From Pseudomonas sp. NFIX28 (GTDB taxonomy: Bacteria > Pseudomonadota > Gammaproteobacteria > Pseudomonadales > Pseudomonadaceae), in contig NZ_FNPW01000009.1 in assembly GCF_900107395.1 (NCBI RefSeq), positions 231,525-295,524 of the forward strand: a stretch of DNA of 64,000 nucleotides, given 5' to 3'. The position numbers and the translations under genes are program-made. This document shows positions 42,031 to 50,472 of this stretch, piece after piece (the first letter of the stretch is position 1; every line of letters starts with the position of its first letter). The notes below the pieces were generated by a model. It had not been told where the DNA came from and did not search any database. It worked only from the letters and a program-made list of their open reading frames with translations.

Positions 42031-43595
42031 GGGAGGGATTTCGCCAGTCCATGTCCTGGCTGCACACCTGGGTCGGGCTGCTGTTCGGCTGGTTGCTGCT
42101 GGCGATTTTCCTGACCGGCACCCTGGCCTACTTCAAGGACGAAATCAGCCACTGGATGCAGCCCGAAGTGCCGTCGCGCCCGGTCAGCAACGAGGCCAGC
42201 CTGACCCTTGCCCAGCACTATTTGCAGCAGCATGCCCAGAGGGCCTCGCGCTGGTTCATCAACCTGCCCGACGCCCGTGAGCCGGCGTTGTCGGTGATGT
42301 GGCAGTTGCCGGGCAAGCCCGGTGAGCGTGGCGTCTTTACCCAGAAACTGCTGGACCCGGCCACCGGCGCCGAATTGCAGGCCCGCGCTACCCGGGGCGG
42401 CGAGTTCTTCTACCGCTTCCATTTCCAGTTGCAGATGCCCCATCCCTGGGGCCGCTGGCTGGCCACCGCGGCGGCCATGCTGATGTTCATCGCGCTGGTC
42501 AGCGGCATCATCGTGCACAAGAAAATCTTCAAGGACTTCTTCACCTTTCGCCCCCGCAAAGGCCAGCGCTCCTGGCTCGACGGACACAACGCGGTGGGCG
42601 TGCTGGTGCTGCCGTTCCACTTGATGATTACCTACAGCAGCCTGGTGATTTTCATGTCGATGGTCATGCCGGCGAGCATCCTGGCCACCTACGGCGAGGA
42701 CACCCGGGCGCTGTTCAACGAGGCGTTTCCCGCCACCAGCAACGCGCCCGCCGCGGGCCGGCCAGCGCAGCTGGTGCAGCTCCAGCCGCTGCTGGAACAG
42801 GCCCGCGAGCAATGGCCGGGTGGCCGCGTGGGGCGCATCACGGTGAACAACCCGGGGGATGCCAATGCCTCGGTGAATGTCATGCGCCACGGTGGTGACG
42901 CAGTGGTCCGCGATTTTGGCAGCGCGGTTTCGTTCGACGGGGTCAGTGGCCAGCTGTTGCAGGTCGCTCCGCCGCACTCGCCGACCATCGCCATCAGAGG
43001 CGCTTTCTACGGGCTGCACATGGGCCTTTTCGCCGGGCCGCTGCTGCGCTGGCTGTACTTTATCTGCGGCCTGGCCGCCACCGCGATGATCGGCACCGGG
43101 CTGGTGATCTGGCTCGGCAAGCGTCAGCTCAAGCATGCCAAGAGCGGCGTGATGCCCTTCGAACTGCGCCTGGTGGAGGTGCTGAACATCGCCAGCATGT
43201 CTGGCCTGGTGCTGGCCGTCGCGGCCTTCTTCTGGGCCAATCGCCTGTTGCCGGTGAGCTTTGCCGCACGGGCGGACTGGGAGGTGAACTGCTTCTTCAT
43301 CGTCTGGGGCCTGAGCCTGCTGCACGCCACGCTGCGCCGTGGGCGCCAGGCCTGGATCGAACAACTGGGCCTGGCGGCGCTGCTGCTGGGCAGCGTGCCG
43401 TTGCTCGATGCGCTGACGGTGCCCGATGCGCTCGATGGTTTCCTGATGCATGGCGACTGGGTCCGGGCCGGGTTCGACCTGACCTGCCTGGCGGCGGGGC
43501 TGTTCCTCGGCTGGGCGGCCTGGAAGATGGCGCGCCCGCTGGCCCATCCTGCCGCTCGCCCACGCCGGGCCGCCGTTGAAGCGGAGGTGGCCTGA
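42027..43595 (+). CDS. PepSY-associated TM protein, putative iron reductase
   Basis: 522 aa. Begins with a helix of the PepSY_TM type (SMSWLHTWVGLLFGWLLLAIFLTGTLAYF) and has further helices at ~145-170, ~195-220 and a cluster from ~330 on. The His residues of the W-L-H-x-W and GLHMG segments resemble haem-ligating positions of PepSY_TM reductases such as FpvG. It may reduce Fe(III) released from citrate or siderophores in the periplasm. An open frame extends upstream to 41658 but the ATG at 42027 is coupled to the DUF3649 stop. Confidence 0.8.
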   Translation: MREGFRQSMSWLHTWVGLLFGWLLLAIFLTGTLAYFKDEISHWMQPEVPSRPVSNEASLTLAQHYLQQHAQRASRWFINLPDAREPALSVMWQLPGKPGERGVFTQKLLDPATGAELQARATRGGEFFYRFHFQLQMPHPWGRWLATAAAMLMFIALVSGIIVHKKIFKDFFTFRPRKGQRSWLDGHNAVGVLVLPFHLMITYSSLVIFMSMVMPASILATYGEDTRALFNEAFPATSNAPAAGRPAQLVQLQPLLEQAREQWPGGRVGRITVNNPGDANASVNVMRHGGDAVVRDFGSAVSFDGVSGQLLQVAPPHSPTIAIRGAFYGLHMGLFAGPLLRWLYFICGLAATAMIGTGLVIWLGKRQLKHAKSGVMPFELRLVEVLNIASMSGLVLAVAAFFWANRLLPVSFAARADWEVNCFFIVWGLSLLHATLRRGRQAWIEQLGLAALLLGSVPLLDALTVPDALDGFLMHGDWVRAGFDLTCLAAGLFLGWAAWKMARPLAHPAARPRRAAVEAEVA

Positions 43596-43919
43596 ATGCT
43601 CCTGGCATGGCTGCTGTGTTATTCCGGTTTTGCCGGGTTGTGCCTGTCGATGGACCGGCATCACGCCGAACTCCTCGGTTACAAACCCTCGGCCCGGCGC
43701 CGCGGCGGCCTGCGCCTTGGCGGCTGGCTGCTGCTGGCCGGCTCGTTGTGGGCGGCGATTGGGGCGGCCGGCTGGGCTTTCGGCCTGGTGCAGTGGTGTG
43801 CGGCGCTGATGCTCAGCGGCTTGTCGCTGGTGCTGCTGTTGCCGTATCAACCGCGCCTGGCGTTGCTGGCGGCCGGACTCGGCCTGCTGGCCAGCCCGCT
43901 GGCCGCCCTGGCGCAATGA
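43596..43919 (+). CDS. DUF3325 membrane protein
   Basis: 107 aa, four short helices (LLAWLLCYSGFAGLCLSM ... LLLAGSLWAAIGAAGWAFG ... ALMLSGLSLVLLLPYQP ... LALLAAGLGLLASPLAALA). The ATG follows the PepSY stop directly. Third member of the DUF3649/PepSY/DUF3325 unit; its task is unknown. Confidence 0.8.
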   Translation: MLLAWLLCYSGFAGLCLSMDRHHAELLGYKPSARRRGGLRLGGWLLLAGSLWAAIGAAGWAFGLVQWCAALMLSGLSLVLLLPYQPRLALLAAGLGLLASPLAALAQ

Positions 43920-44063
43920 ACGGTCTGCCGCGCCCGGCCTGAGACGCCGGGTGGCGATTGTTCGTTGACAGCCACCCCTCGCCAATCGTTATCTGGCCGC
44001 CCGCCGTCGTGGCTGCAAGGTCGTCGGCGCTGGGTTCGAGGTCATCAAGGAAACACGCTTCTC

Positions 44064-45512
44064 ATGGGTTCAGTACATCGTTTTTACATTCGCGGGCTGG
44101 GGTTGTTCCTGGCCTTGTCGCTGGCGGCTTGCGCCAGCCATCCCGGCGCCCGCTACGCCGCCAGCCTGGATCAGGTCCTGGCCGACCCGGCACTCCAGGG
44201 CGCCACGGTGTCGCTGAGCGTGCGCGACGCCGACAGCGGCGCGGCCTTGTATCAGCACAACGCCGACAGCCGCCTGATCCCGGCGTCGAGCCTCAAGTTG
44301 CTGACCACCGCTGCGGCGCTGGACGTCCTCGGCGCCGATTTCCGCTTCGCCACCGAGGTGCTGGGCGACGGTGCGCAGCAGGGCGAGCGCCTGCGCGGCA
44401 ATCTTTACCTGCGTGGCTCCGGCGACCCGAGCATGCAGGCCAAGGATTACCAGGCGCTGGCGGCGGCAGTGGCGCGCACGGGCATTCGTCAGGTCGATGG
44501 CGACCTGGTGCTCGACGACACCGCCTTCGATGACCAGCGCCTGGGCGTCGATTGGGCCAGCGACGATGAAAGCCTGTATTACGCGGCGCAGGTTTCGGCC
44601 CTGAACATTTCTCCCAACGACGACTTCGATGCCGGCAGCGTGCTGGTTTCGGTGACGGCGCCCGCAAGGCCGGGAGCGCCCCTGGCGGTCAGCGTCAGCC
44701 CGAGCAATCGGCTGATGAGCCTGCGCAATCAGGGCCGGGTCGGCACGCTGGACAGCCTGCAGGTCGGCCGTGAGCATGGCAGCAATCTGTTGCTGGTCAG
44801 TGGCGCCTTGCCGCCGGGGCAGTCGCGGCGCAACTGGGTCAGCGTGTGGGAGCCGACCCGCCTGGTGGCGGACGTGTTCCAGCAGGCGCTGGCCGAGCAG
44901 GGCGTGACGGTGCGGGGCCAGGTGCGCCTCGGCCAGCCCACGGCGCCCGCCGCCCGGGTGCTGGCCAGCCACGCGTCGATGCCGCTGGCGGAGCTGATCA
45001 CACCGCTGCTCAAGCTGTCGAACAACAACATGTCCGAGGTGCTGCTCAAGGCCATGGGCCGCAAGACCGCCAACGCCGGCACCGCTGCTGCCGGGGTGGC
45101 GGCCATCGAGGGCTTCCTGCGGCGCCAGGGCCTGAGCCCGCAAGGGCTGGTGCAGGTGGACGGTTCGGGGCTGTCGCGGCGCAACCAGATCTCCAGCCAG
45201 AGCCTTAGCGATCTGTTGCTGGCGGCGCGCAAGCAGCCGTGGTTCGCCACCTGGTACGCGGCGCTGCCGGTGGCCGGCGCAGCCCAACGCATGACTGGCG
45301 GCACCCTGCGTTATCGCCTGCAAGGCACGGCGGCGGTGGACAACCTGCATGCCAAGACCGGCTCGATGCAGGGCGTGTCGTCGTTGTCCGGCTATCTGCG
45401 CACGGCCGATGGCCGCCGGCTGGTGTTGGTGATGCTGTCGAACAACTACCGGGCCGACGGCGCGCAGATCAAGGCCCTGGAAGACCGCGTGGCGCAGGTC
45501 CTGATGCAGTAA
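44064..45512 (+). CDS. dacB: D-alanyl-D-alanine carboxypeptidase/endopeptidase (PBP4 type)
   Basis: 482 aa. Cleaves D-Ala-D-Ala peptides in the periplasm (class C PBP, peptidase S13). Signal with lipobox SLAACAS, so it may be a lipoprotein. Active-site motifs: SSLK (in PASSLKLLTTAAAL), SNN (in LSNNNMSEVLLKAMG) and KTG (in HAKTGSMQG). The ATG at 44064 starts the signal peptide; the longer frame from 43965 has none. Confidence 0.9.
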   Translation: MGSVHRFYIRGLGLFLALSLAACASHPGARYAASLDQVLADPALQGATVSLSVRDADSGAALYQHNADSRLIPASSLKLLTTAAALDVLGADFRFATEVLGDGAQQGERLRGNLYLRGSGDPSMQAKDYQALAAAVARTGIRQVDGDLVLDDTAFDDQRLGVDWASDDESLYYAAQVSALNISPNDDFDAGSVLVSVTAPARPGAPLAVSVSPSNRLMSLRNQGRVGTLDSLQVGREHGSNLLLVSGALPPGQSRRNWVSVWEPTRLVADVFQQALAEQGVTVRGQVRLGQPTAPAARVLASHASMPLAELITPLLKLSNNNMSEVLLKAMGRKTANAGTAAAGVAAIEGFLRRQGLSPQGLVQVDGSGLSRRNQISSQSLSDLLLAARKQPWFATWYAALPVAGAAQRMTGGTLRYRLQGTAAVDNLHAKTGSMQGVSSLSGYLRTADGRRLVLVMLSNNYRADGAQIKALEDRVAQVLMQ

Positions 45513-45547
45513 AGGCCTGGAGCGGCGGGGTTGACCGATAGACCGTC

Positions 45548-45608
45548 TTCGCGGGCAAGCCTCGCTCCTACAGACGCCGCGTTCGTAGGAGCGAGGCTTG
45601 CCCGCGAA
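45548..45608. repeat. perfect REP pair (24-bp arms)
   Basis: TTCGCGGGCAAGCCTCGC... (45548-45571) and its exact complement (45585-45608) around 13 bp, in the gap between dacB and the convergent AraC gene; it may end both transcripts. Confidence 0.85.
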
Positions 45609-45645
45609 AAGGTGCGACGCGATACGCCCGCCAATCGCTCGACCG

Positions 45646-46530
45646 TCAGCCGAGGAACGCCTGGCGATATTCCCCGGGCGTGCCGCCCAGGGCCTGGCGA
45701 AAGCGGTGGGTGAAGTGGCTGGCGCTGGCGAAACCGCAGGCCAGGGCAATCTCGCCCAGGGGCAGGCGGGTGCCGCGCAACAGGTCGCGGGCGTGCTTGA
45801 GGCGCCGCGCCAGCAGGTATTGATGGGGCGGCAGGCCGAAGCTTGCGCGGAACATCCGCGCGAAATGGTATTCCGACAAGTTGCAGCGTGCGGCCAGTTG
45901 CCCAAGGCTGATCGGCTCGGCCAGCTGACTGTCGATGTATTCCACCAGCTGCCGGCGCTGATGCGCGGCCAGCCCGCCCTTGAGGCGCAGGCCCTGGCGC
46001 TGGCCGACCTGGGTCAGCAGGGCGTGGTTGAGCATCTCGTGGGCCAGGCTGCTGGTCAGCAAGCGCTCGCCGGGTTCGTCCCAGTTCAGCTGGATCAACT
46101 GCCGAAAGCGCCGGGCCTGCTGCGGGTCGTCGAGGAAGGTGGTTTCCTGCAATTGCAGCTCGCGGGGCTCGCGGTCCAGCAGGGTCACGCAGCCCAGGGC
46201 AAATTGTTCGGGGCTGAAATACAGATGGGCCAGGCGGATCCCGCCGTTGATCACCCAGGCCGAACGGTGCTCGGCGGGCAGGATGCACAGCTTGTCCGGG
46301 CCGCCCTTGGTGCCCGGCTGGCCGCGGCGAAAGGTCCCGGTGCCGCCGGCGATGTAGCACGACAGGGTGTGGTGGCTCGGCGCTTCGTAGTCCTGGGCGT
46401 CGTGATGGTTGCTCCACAGGGCCGCTGCCAGGCCGTCACCGAGCTCGGCGCTGTGCTCCAGGCGAGCATTGGGCGAGCGGTTCAGGGCTTGAAAGACTTG
46501 CAGGGTTTCCAGTGCGGGCATGGCGGTCAT
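45646..46530 (-). CDS. AraC-family regulator
   Basis: 294 aa. An N-terminal cupin-like sensor domain (HHTLSCYIAGGTGTFRRGQ) is followed by two C-terminal helix-turn-helix motifs (ISLGQLAARCNLSEYHFARMFRASFGLPPHQYLLARRL and LPLGEIALACGFASASHFTHRFRQALGGTPGEYR). It is divergent from a DMT exporter, the likely target. ATG at 46530. Confidence 0.85.
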   Translation of the reverse strand: MTAMPALETLQVFQALNRSPNARLEHSAELGDGLAAALWSNHHDAQDYEAPSHHTLSCYIAGGTGTFRRGQPGTKGGPDKLCILPAEHRSAWVINGGIRLAHLYFSPEQFALGCVTLLDREPRELQLQETTFLDDPQQARRFRQLIQLNWDEPGERLLTSSLAHEMLNHALLTQVGQRQGLRLKGGLAAHQRRQLVEYIDSQLAEPISLGQLAARCNLSEYHFARMFRASFGLPPHQYLLARRLKHARDLLRGTRLPLGEIALACGFASASHFTHRFRQALGGTPGEYRQAFLG

Positions 46531-46552
46531 ATCTGAAGTTGAGCTGCATTCT

Positions 46553-46651
46553 GTAGCCGCTGCCGATAGGCTGCGATAAGGCCGAAGGCCTTCAGCGATC
46601 TCAAGAGCACGTCTCCTGCGGAGCCGATCGCAGCCTGTCGGCAGCGGCTAC
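46553..46651. repeat. REP pair with compensatory changes
   Basis: GTAGCCGCTGCCGATAGGC pairs with GCCTGTCGGCAGCGGCTAC: both arms differ from the usual form at matching places, so the hairpin is kept. Confidence 0.85.
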
Positions 46652-46781
46652 ACGATGTTTTGCATCCTACTCCGTGGGCGGTGCGCTGCCAGCCCGGCAG
46701 CCGACAAAAGCGCAAGTTTATGCAAGCGCCCGGGCACGCAATGGCCTGAGACTGGGTTGCCCTGCACAGGAGTCCCGCGCC

Positions 46782-47681
46782 ATGAACCTTTCGCTTTATC
46801 TGCTCACCGTCCTGATCTGGGGCACCACCTGGATCGCCCTCAAGTGGCAACTGGGGGTGGTGGCGATTCCGGTGTCCATCGTCTATCGCTTCGCCCTCGC
46901 GGCCCTGGTGCTGTTCATCATGCTGCTGCTCAGCCGCAAGCTGCAAACGATGAACCGGCGCGGGCACCTGATCTGCCTGGCCCAGGGGCTGTGCCTGTTC
47001 TGTATCAACTTCATGTGTTTCCTGCACGCCAGCCAGTGGGTTGCCAGCGGCCTGGTGGCAGTGGTGTTTTCCACGGCGACCTTGTGGAACGCCCTGAACG
47101 CGCGGGTGTTCTTCGCCCAGAAGATCGCCCGCAATGTCTTGCTGGGCGGGGCATTGGGGCTCCTGGGGCTGGGCCTGCTGTTCTGGCCGGAGCTGGCGGG
47201 CCATAGCGCCAGCCCGCAAACCCTGCTGGGCCTGGGGCTGGCGCTGTTGGGCACGCTGTGTTTCTCGGCGGGCAACATGCTTTCCAGCCTGCAGCAGAAG
47301 GCCGGGCTCAGGCCGCTGACCACCAACGCCTGGGGCATGGCCTATGGCGCGGCGATGCTGGCGGGTTACTGCCTGGTCCAGGGCATCCCTTTCGAGATGG
47401 AATGGAACGCGCGCTACATCGGTTCGTTGTTGTACCTGGTGATTCCGGGGTCGGTGATTGGCTTCACCGCCTACCTGACGCTGGTCGGGCGCATGGGCCC
47501 GGAGCGGGCGGCCTACTGCACCGTGCTGTTCCCGGTGGTGGCGCTGAATGTCTCGGCCTTCGCCGAAGGCTACCAATGGACCGCCCCGGCGCTGGCCGGG
47601 CTGGTCCTGGTGATGCTGGGCAACGTGCTGGTGTTCCGCAAGCCCAAGCCGCTGGCCATCCGTGACCCACGGATGGCCTGA
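46782..47681 (+). CDS. DMT (EamA) family transporter
   Basis: 299 aa, ten helices in two EamA halves, starting LYLLTVLIWGTTWIALKWQLG. The family exports amino acids or other metabolites. AGGAG lies upstream of the ATG at 46782. Divergent from the AraC regulator, which may respond to the exported compound. Confidence 0.85.
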   Translation: MNLSLYLLTVLIWGTTWIALKWQLGVVAIPVSIVYRFALAALVLFIMLLLSRKLQTMNRRGHLICLAQGLCLFCINFMCFLHASQWVASGLVAVVFSTATLWNALNARVFFAQKIARNVLLGGALGLLGLGLLFWPELAGHSASPQTLLGLGLALLGTLCFSAGNMLSSLQQKAGLRPLTTNAWGMAYGAAMLAGYCLVQGIPFEMEWNARYIGSLLYLVIPGSVIGFTAYLTLVGRMGPERAAYCTVLFPVVALNVSAFAEGYQWTAPALAGLVLVMLGNVLVFRKPKPLAIRDPRMA

Positions 47682-47715
47682 TCGACAGCTGCCGCGGGAT
47701 GGGCGATCGACCGCC

Positions 47716-47970
47716 TTCGCGGGCAAGCCTCGCTCCTACGGAGGGATGGCGTTCGCCGCGCGGGTTTTTCCGTAGGAGCGAAGCTTGCTCGCGAAGGCGG
47801 TGTATCAGGCACAGCGCGTGGCTGCTATTCGCGGGCAAGCCTCGCTCCTACGGAGGGATGGCGTTCGCCGTGGGGTTTTTCGTAGGAGCGAAGCTTGCTC
47901 GCGAAGGTGGTGTTTCAGGCACAACGCGTGGCTGCTGTTCGCGGGCAAGCCTCGCTCCTACGGAGGGCGG
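47716..47970. repeat. tandem REP array, ~111-bp period
   Basis: TTCGCGGGCAAGCCTCGC arms at 47716, 47828 and 47938, each but the last followed by an inverted GTAGGAGCGAAGCTTGCTCGCGAA arm and a common spacer (GGCACAGCGCGTGGCTGCT-like). The intergenic space holds nothing else. Confidence 0.85.
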
Positions 47971-47979
47971 TGCTGGGGG

Positions 47980-48954
47980 TTAGCCTTTCCATACCTGCGG
48001 GTTGACCAGGTCCCGCGGGCGTTCGCCGAGCAGGGCGCTGCGCAGGTTGGCCAGGGCGCGGTTGGCCATGGCGTCGCGGGTTTCATGGGTGGCCGAGCCG
48101 ATGTGCGGCAGGGTCACGGCGTTTTTCAATTGGAACAGCGGCGACTCGGCCAGCGGCTCCTTTTCATACACATCCAGGCCGGCGCCGCGAATCGTGCCGT
48201 CCTGCAGGGCCTGGATCAGCGCCGGCTCGTCCACCACCGGGCCTCGCGAGATATTCACCAGGATCGCGCCCGGTTTCATCAGCGCCAGTTCGCGGTGGCT
48301 GATCAGGTGCCTGGTCTTTTCGCTCAACGGCACCACCAGGCAGACGAAATCCGCCTCGGCCAGCAACTGCTCGAGGCTACGGAACTGCGCGCCCAGTTCC
48401 TGTTCCAGCGCGGCCTTGCGGCTGTTGCCGCTGTAGATCACCGGCATGTTGAAGCCCAGGCGACCGCGTCGGGCGATGGCCGCGCCGATATTGCCCATGC
48501 CGACGATGCCCAGGGTCTTGCCGTGCACATCGCAACCGAACAGCGGTGCGCCGACGCTGGCCTGCCATTGCCCGGCCTTGGTCCAGGCGTCCAGTTCGGC
48601 GACGCGCCGGGCGCTGCTCATCAGCAGGGCGAAGGCCAGGTCGGCGGTGCTTTCGGTGAGCACGTCCGGAGTGTTGGTGAGCATGATCCCGCGCTCGTTG
48701 AAATAGGCCAGGTCGTAGTTGTCGTAACCCACCGAGACGCTGGAGACCACTTCCAGCCGGCTGGCGTTTTCCAGCTGCGCACGGCCCAGCTTGCGGCCGA
48801 CGCCGATCAGGCCGTGGGCGTGGGGCAGGGCTTCGTTGAATTGCGCGCCGATGTCGCCCAGCTTGGGGTTGGGCACTATCACCTCGAAGTCCTGGCGCAG
48901 GTGCTCGATCATGTCCGGGGTAATGCGGCTGAAGGCAAGTACGGTCTTTTTCAT
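47980..48954 (-). CDS. D-2-hydroxyacid dehydrogenase (GhrB-like)
   Basis: 324 aa. NAD(P) motif GIVGMGNIGAAIARRG and catalytic Arg (NISRGPVVDE), Glu (GAGLDVYEKEP) and His (LPHIGSAT) of the family. Likely reduces glyoxylate, hydroxypyruvate or 2-ketogluconate. No ketogluconate genes are near, so the substrate remains open. ATG at 48954. Confidence 0.86.
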   Translation of the reverse strand: MKKTVLAFSRITPDMIEHLRQDFEVIVPNPKLGDIGAQFNEALPHAHGLIGVGRKLGRAQLENASRLEVVSSVSVGYDNYDLAYFNERGIMLTNTPDVLTESTADLAFALLMSSARRVAELDAWTKAGQWQASVGAPLFGCDVHGKTLGIVGMGNIGAAIARRGRLGFNMPVIYSGNSRKAALEQELGAQFRSLEQLLAEADFVCLVVPLSEKTRHLISHRELALMKPGAILVNISRGPVVDEPALIQALQDGTIRGAGLDVYEKEPLAESPLFQLKNAVTLPHIGSATHETRDAMANRALANLRSALLGERPRDLVNPQVWKG

Positions 48955-49107
48955 CGCGGGAAAGCTCGTCAGGCATAGGAAATGCCAAGCAAGCTAACAT
49001 TCTCGACGGGCTTTTTATAGCGGCTACAGGTTCGTGGCCAGCCAGACGAATTTCGCGCGTGTTCAAGGCCTGTCACGGCCAGCCCCAAGCGTGATGCGCA
49101 AATCCAT

Positions 49108-49204
49108 GTAGCCGCTGCCGCAGGCTGCGATCGGCTCCGCAGGAGACGTGTTCTTGAGGTCGCCAAAGGCCTTCGGCCTTATCGCAGCCTTCGGCAGCGG
49201 CTAC
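49108..49204. repeat. REP pair (GTAGCCGCTGCC family)
   Basis: GTAGCCGCTGCCGCAGGC at 49108 and GCCTTCGGCAGCGGCTAC ending at 49204, in the gap between the dehydrogenase gene and the LysR gene. Confidence 0.82.
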
Positions 49205-49217
49205 AGGGAACAGGAGA

Positions 49218-49235
49218 AAAGCCCCGAAGGGCTTT
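49218..49235 (-). terminator. terminator of the LysR gene
   Basis: AAAGCCC, loop CGAA, GGGCTTT; on the minus strand it is followed by TTCTCC. It lies 3 bp past the LysR stop codon. Confidence 0.75.
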
Positions 49236-49238
49236 GGC

Positions 49239-50207
49239 TCAAGTGGTCAGGCGCGCGCCGCCGAGGCCGCCGCTCAGTTCGTAGGCCGCCAGCTCCGCCT
49301 GATGGGCGGCGAGAATTTCCGGCAGGGTATTGCGCAGGTATTCGACCCAGGTCTTGATCTTGGCGTCCAGGTACTGGCGCGACGGGTAGATGGCGTACAG
49401 GTTCAGCTCCTGGGAGCGGTACTTGGGCATGACCCGCACCAGGGTGCCGTTGCGCAGGCCCTCGATGGCCGCGTACACCGGCAGCACGCCCAGGCCCATG
49501 CCGCTGGTGATCGCGGTTTTCAGCGCGTCGGCGGAGTTCACCAGGAACGGCGAGCCGTTGAGCGTGACCCCTTCCTGGCCCTCGGGGCCGTCGAACAACC
49601 ATTTGTCCAGGGCGATCACCGGGCTTACCAGGCGCAGGCAGGCATGGTTCGACAGGTCGCTGGGGCTATTCGGGCAGCCATTGGCTTTCACGTAGGCCGG
49701 CGAGGCGCAGACGATGCTGTAGGTGATCCCCAGGCGCTGGGAGACGAAACCCGAGTCGGGCAATTCGCTGGCCAGCACGATGGACACGTCGTAGCCCTCG
49801 TCCAGCAGGTCCGGCACGCGGTTGGCCAGGGTCAGGTCGAAGGTCACGTCCGGGTGCGACTTGCGGTAACGAGCGATGGCGTCGATCACGTAGTGCTGGC
49901 CGATGCCGGTCATGGTGTGCACTTTCAATTGCCCGGACGGCCGCGCGTGGGCGTCGCTGGCCTCGGCCTCGGCTTCTTCGACGTAGGCCAGGATCTGCTC
50001 GCAGCGCAGCAGGTAGCGCTTGCCGGCTTCGGTGAGCGCGATGCGGCGGGTGGTGCGGTTGAGCAAGCGGGTTTGCAGATGGGCCTCCAGGTTGGAGACC
50101 GCGCGAGACACATTCGCCGTGGTGGTGTCGAGCTGGACGGCGGCGGCGGTGAAGCTGCCGGCTTCGGCGACACAGCTGAAGGCGCGCATATTTTGCAAAG
50201 TGTCCAT
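49239..50207 (-). CDS. LysR-type regulator, divergent to the efflux operon
   Basis: 322 aa. Winged helix AGSFTAAAVQLDTTTANVSRAVSNLEAHL at ~15-60 and effector domain. Resembles AaeR-type regulators next to FUSC efflux genes; aromatic carboxylic acids are the likely signal. ATG at 50207. Confidence 0.84.
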   Translation of the reverse strand: MDTLQNMRAFSCVAEAGSFTAAAVQLDTTTANVSRAVSNLEAHLQTRLLNRTTRRIALTEAGKRYLLRCEQILAYVEEAEAEASDAHARPSGQLKVHTMTGIGQHYVIDAIARYRKSHPDVTFDLTLANRVPDLLDEGYDVSIVLASELPDSGFVSQRLGITYSIVCASPAYVKANGCPNSPSDLSNHACLRLVSPVIALDKWLFDGPEGQEGVTLNGSPFLVNSADALKTAITSGMGLGVLPVYAAIEGLRNGTLVRVMPKYRSQELNLYAIYPSRQYLDAKIKTWVEYLRNTLPEILAAHQAELAAYELSGGLGGARLTT

Positions 50208-50355
50208 GGGGTGCTCTCTGGGGAGATGGCAAATTGTGACACGAAGTAACAGATTGTTGGCTATTCCACCAAGGGATTATCGCGCGAACGGTAATAAAGA
50301 TTCACAGGAATCCCAGCTTATCGCCGCCCAGCCCGCCGCCTAGAATTGCGCCGAT

Positions 50356-50440
50356 TCTGTAGGCGCAAGCGTGTTCGCGAGGCGCCATCCCTGACACCGC
50401 GCGTTGTCTGGATCGCGAGCCAGCTCGCTCCTACAGGGAT
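50356..50440. repeat. degenerate REP pair in the efflux-operon leader
   Basis: TCTGTAGGCGCAAGCGTGTTCGCGA (arm start 50356) faces ATCGCGAGCCAGCTCGCTCCTACAG ending near 50437, only 33 bp before the lipoprotein gene. Confidence 0.6.
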
Positions 50441-50472
50441 CCGCCTTCTCCCTATTTCAGGAATTCGCAGCA

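Noticed and set aside
41904..43985. 693-codon minus-strand frame
   Set aside because: Shadow of the PepSY gene; composition is Gln/Arg/His-rich without structure.
47716..47970. Regularly spaced repeats suggesting CRISPR
   Set aside because: The repeats are inverted REP arms, the spacers are also repeats, and no cas gene is near.
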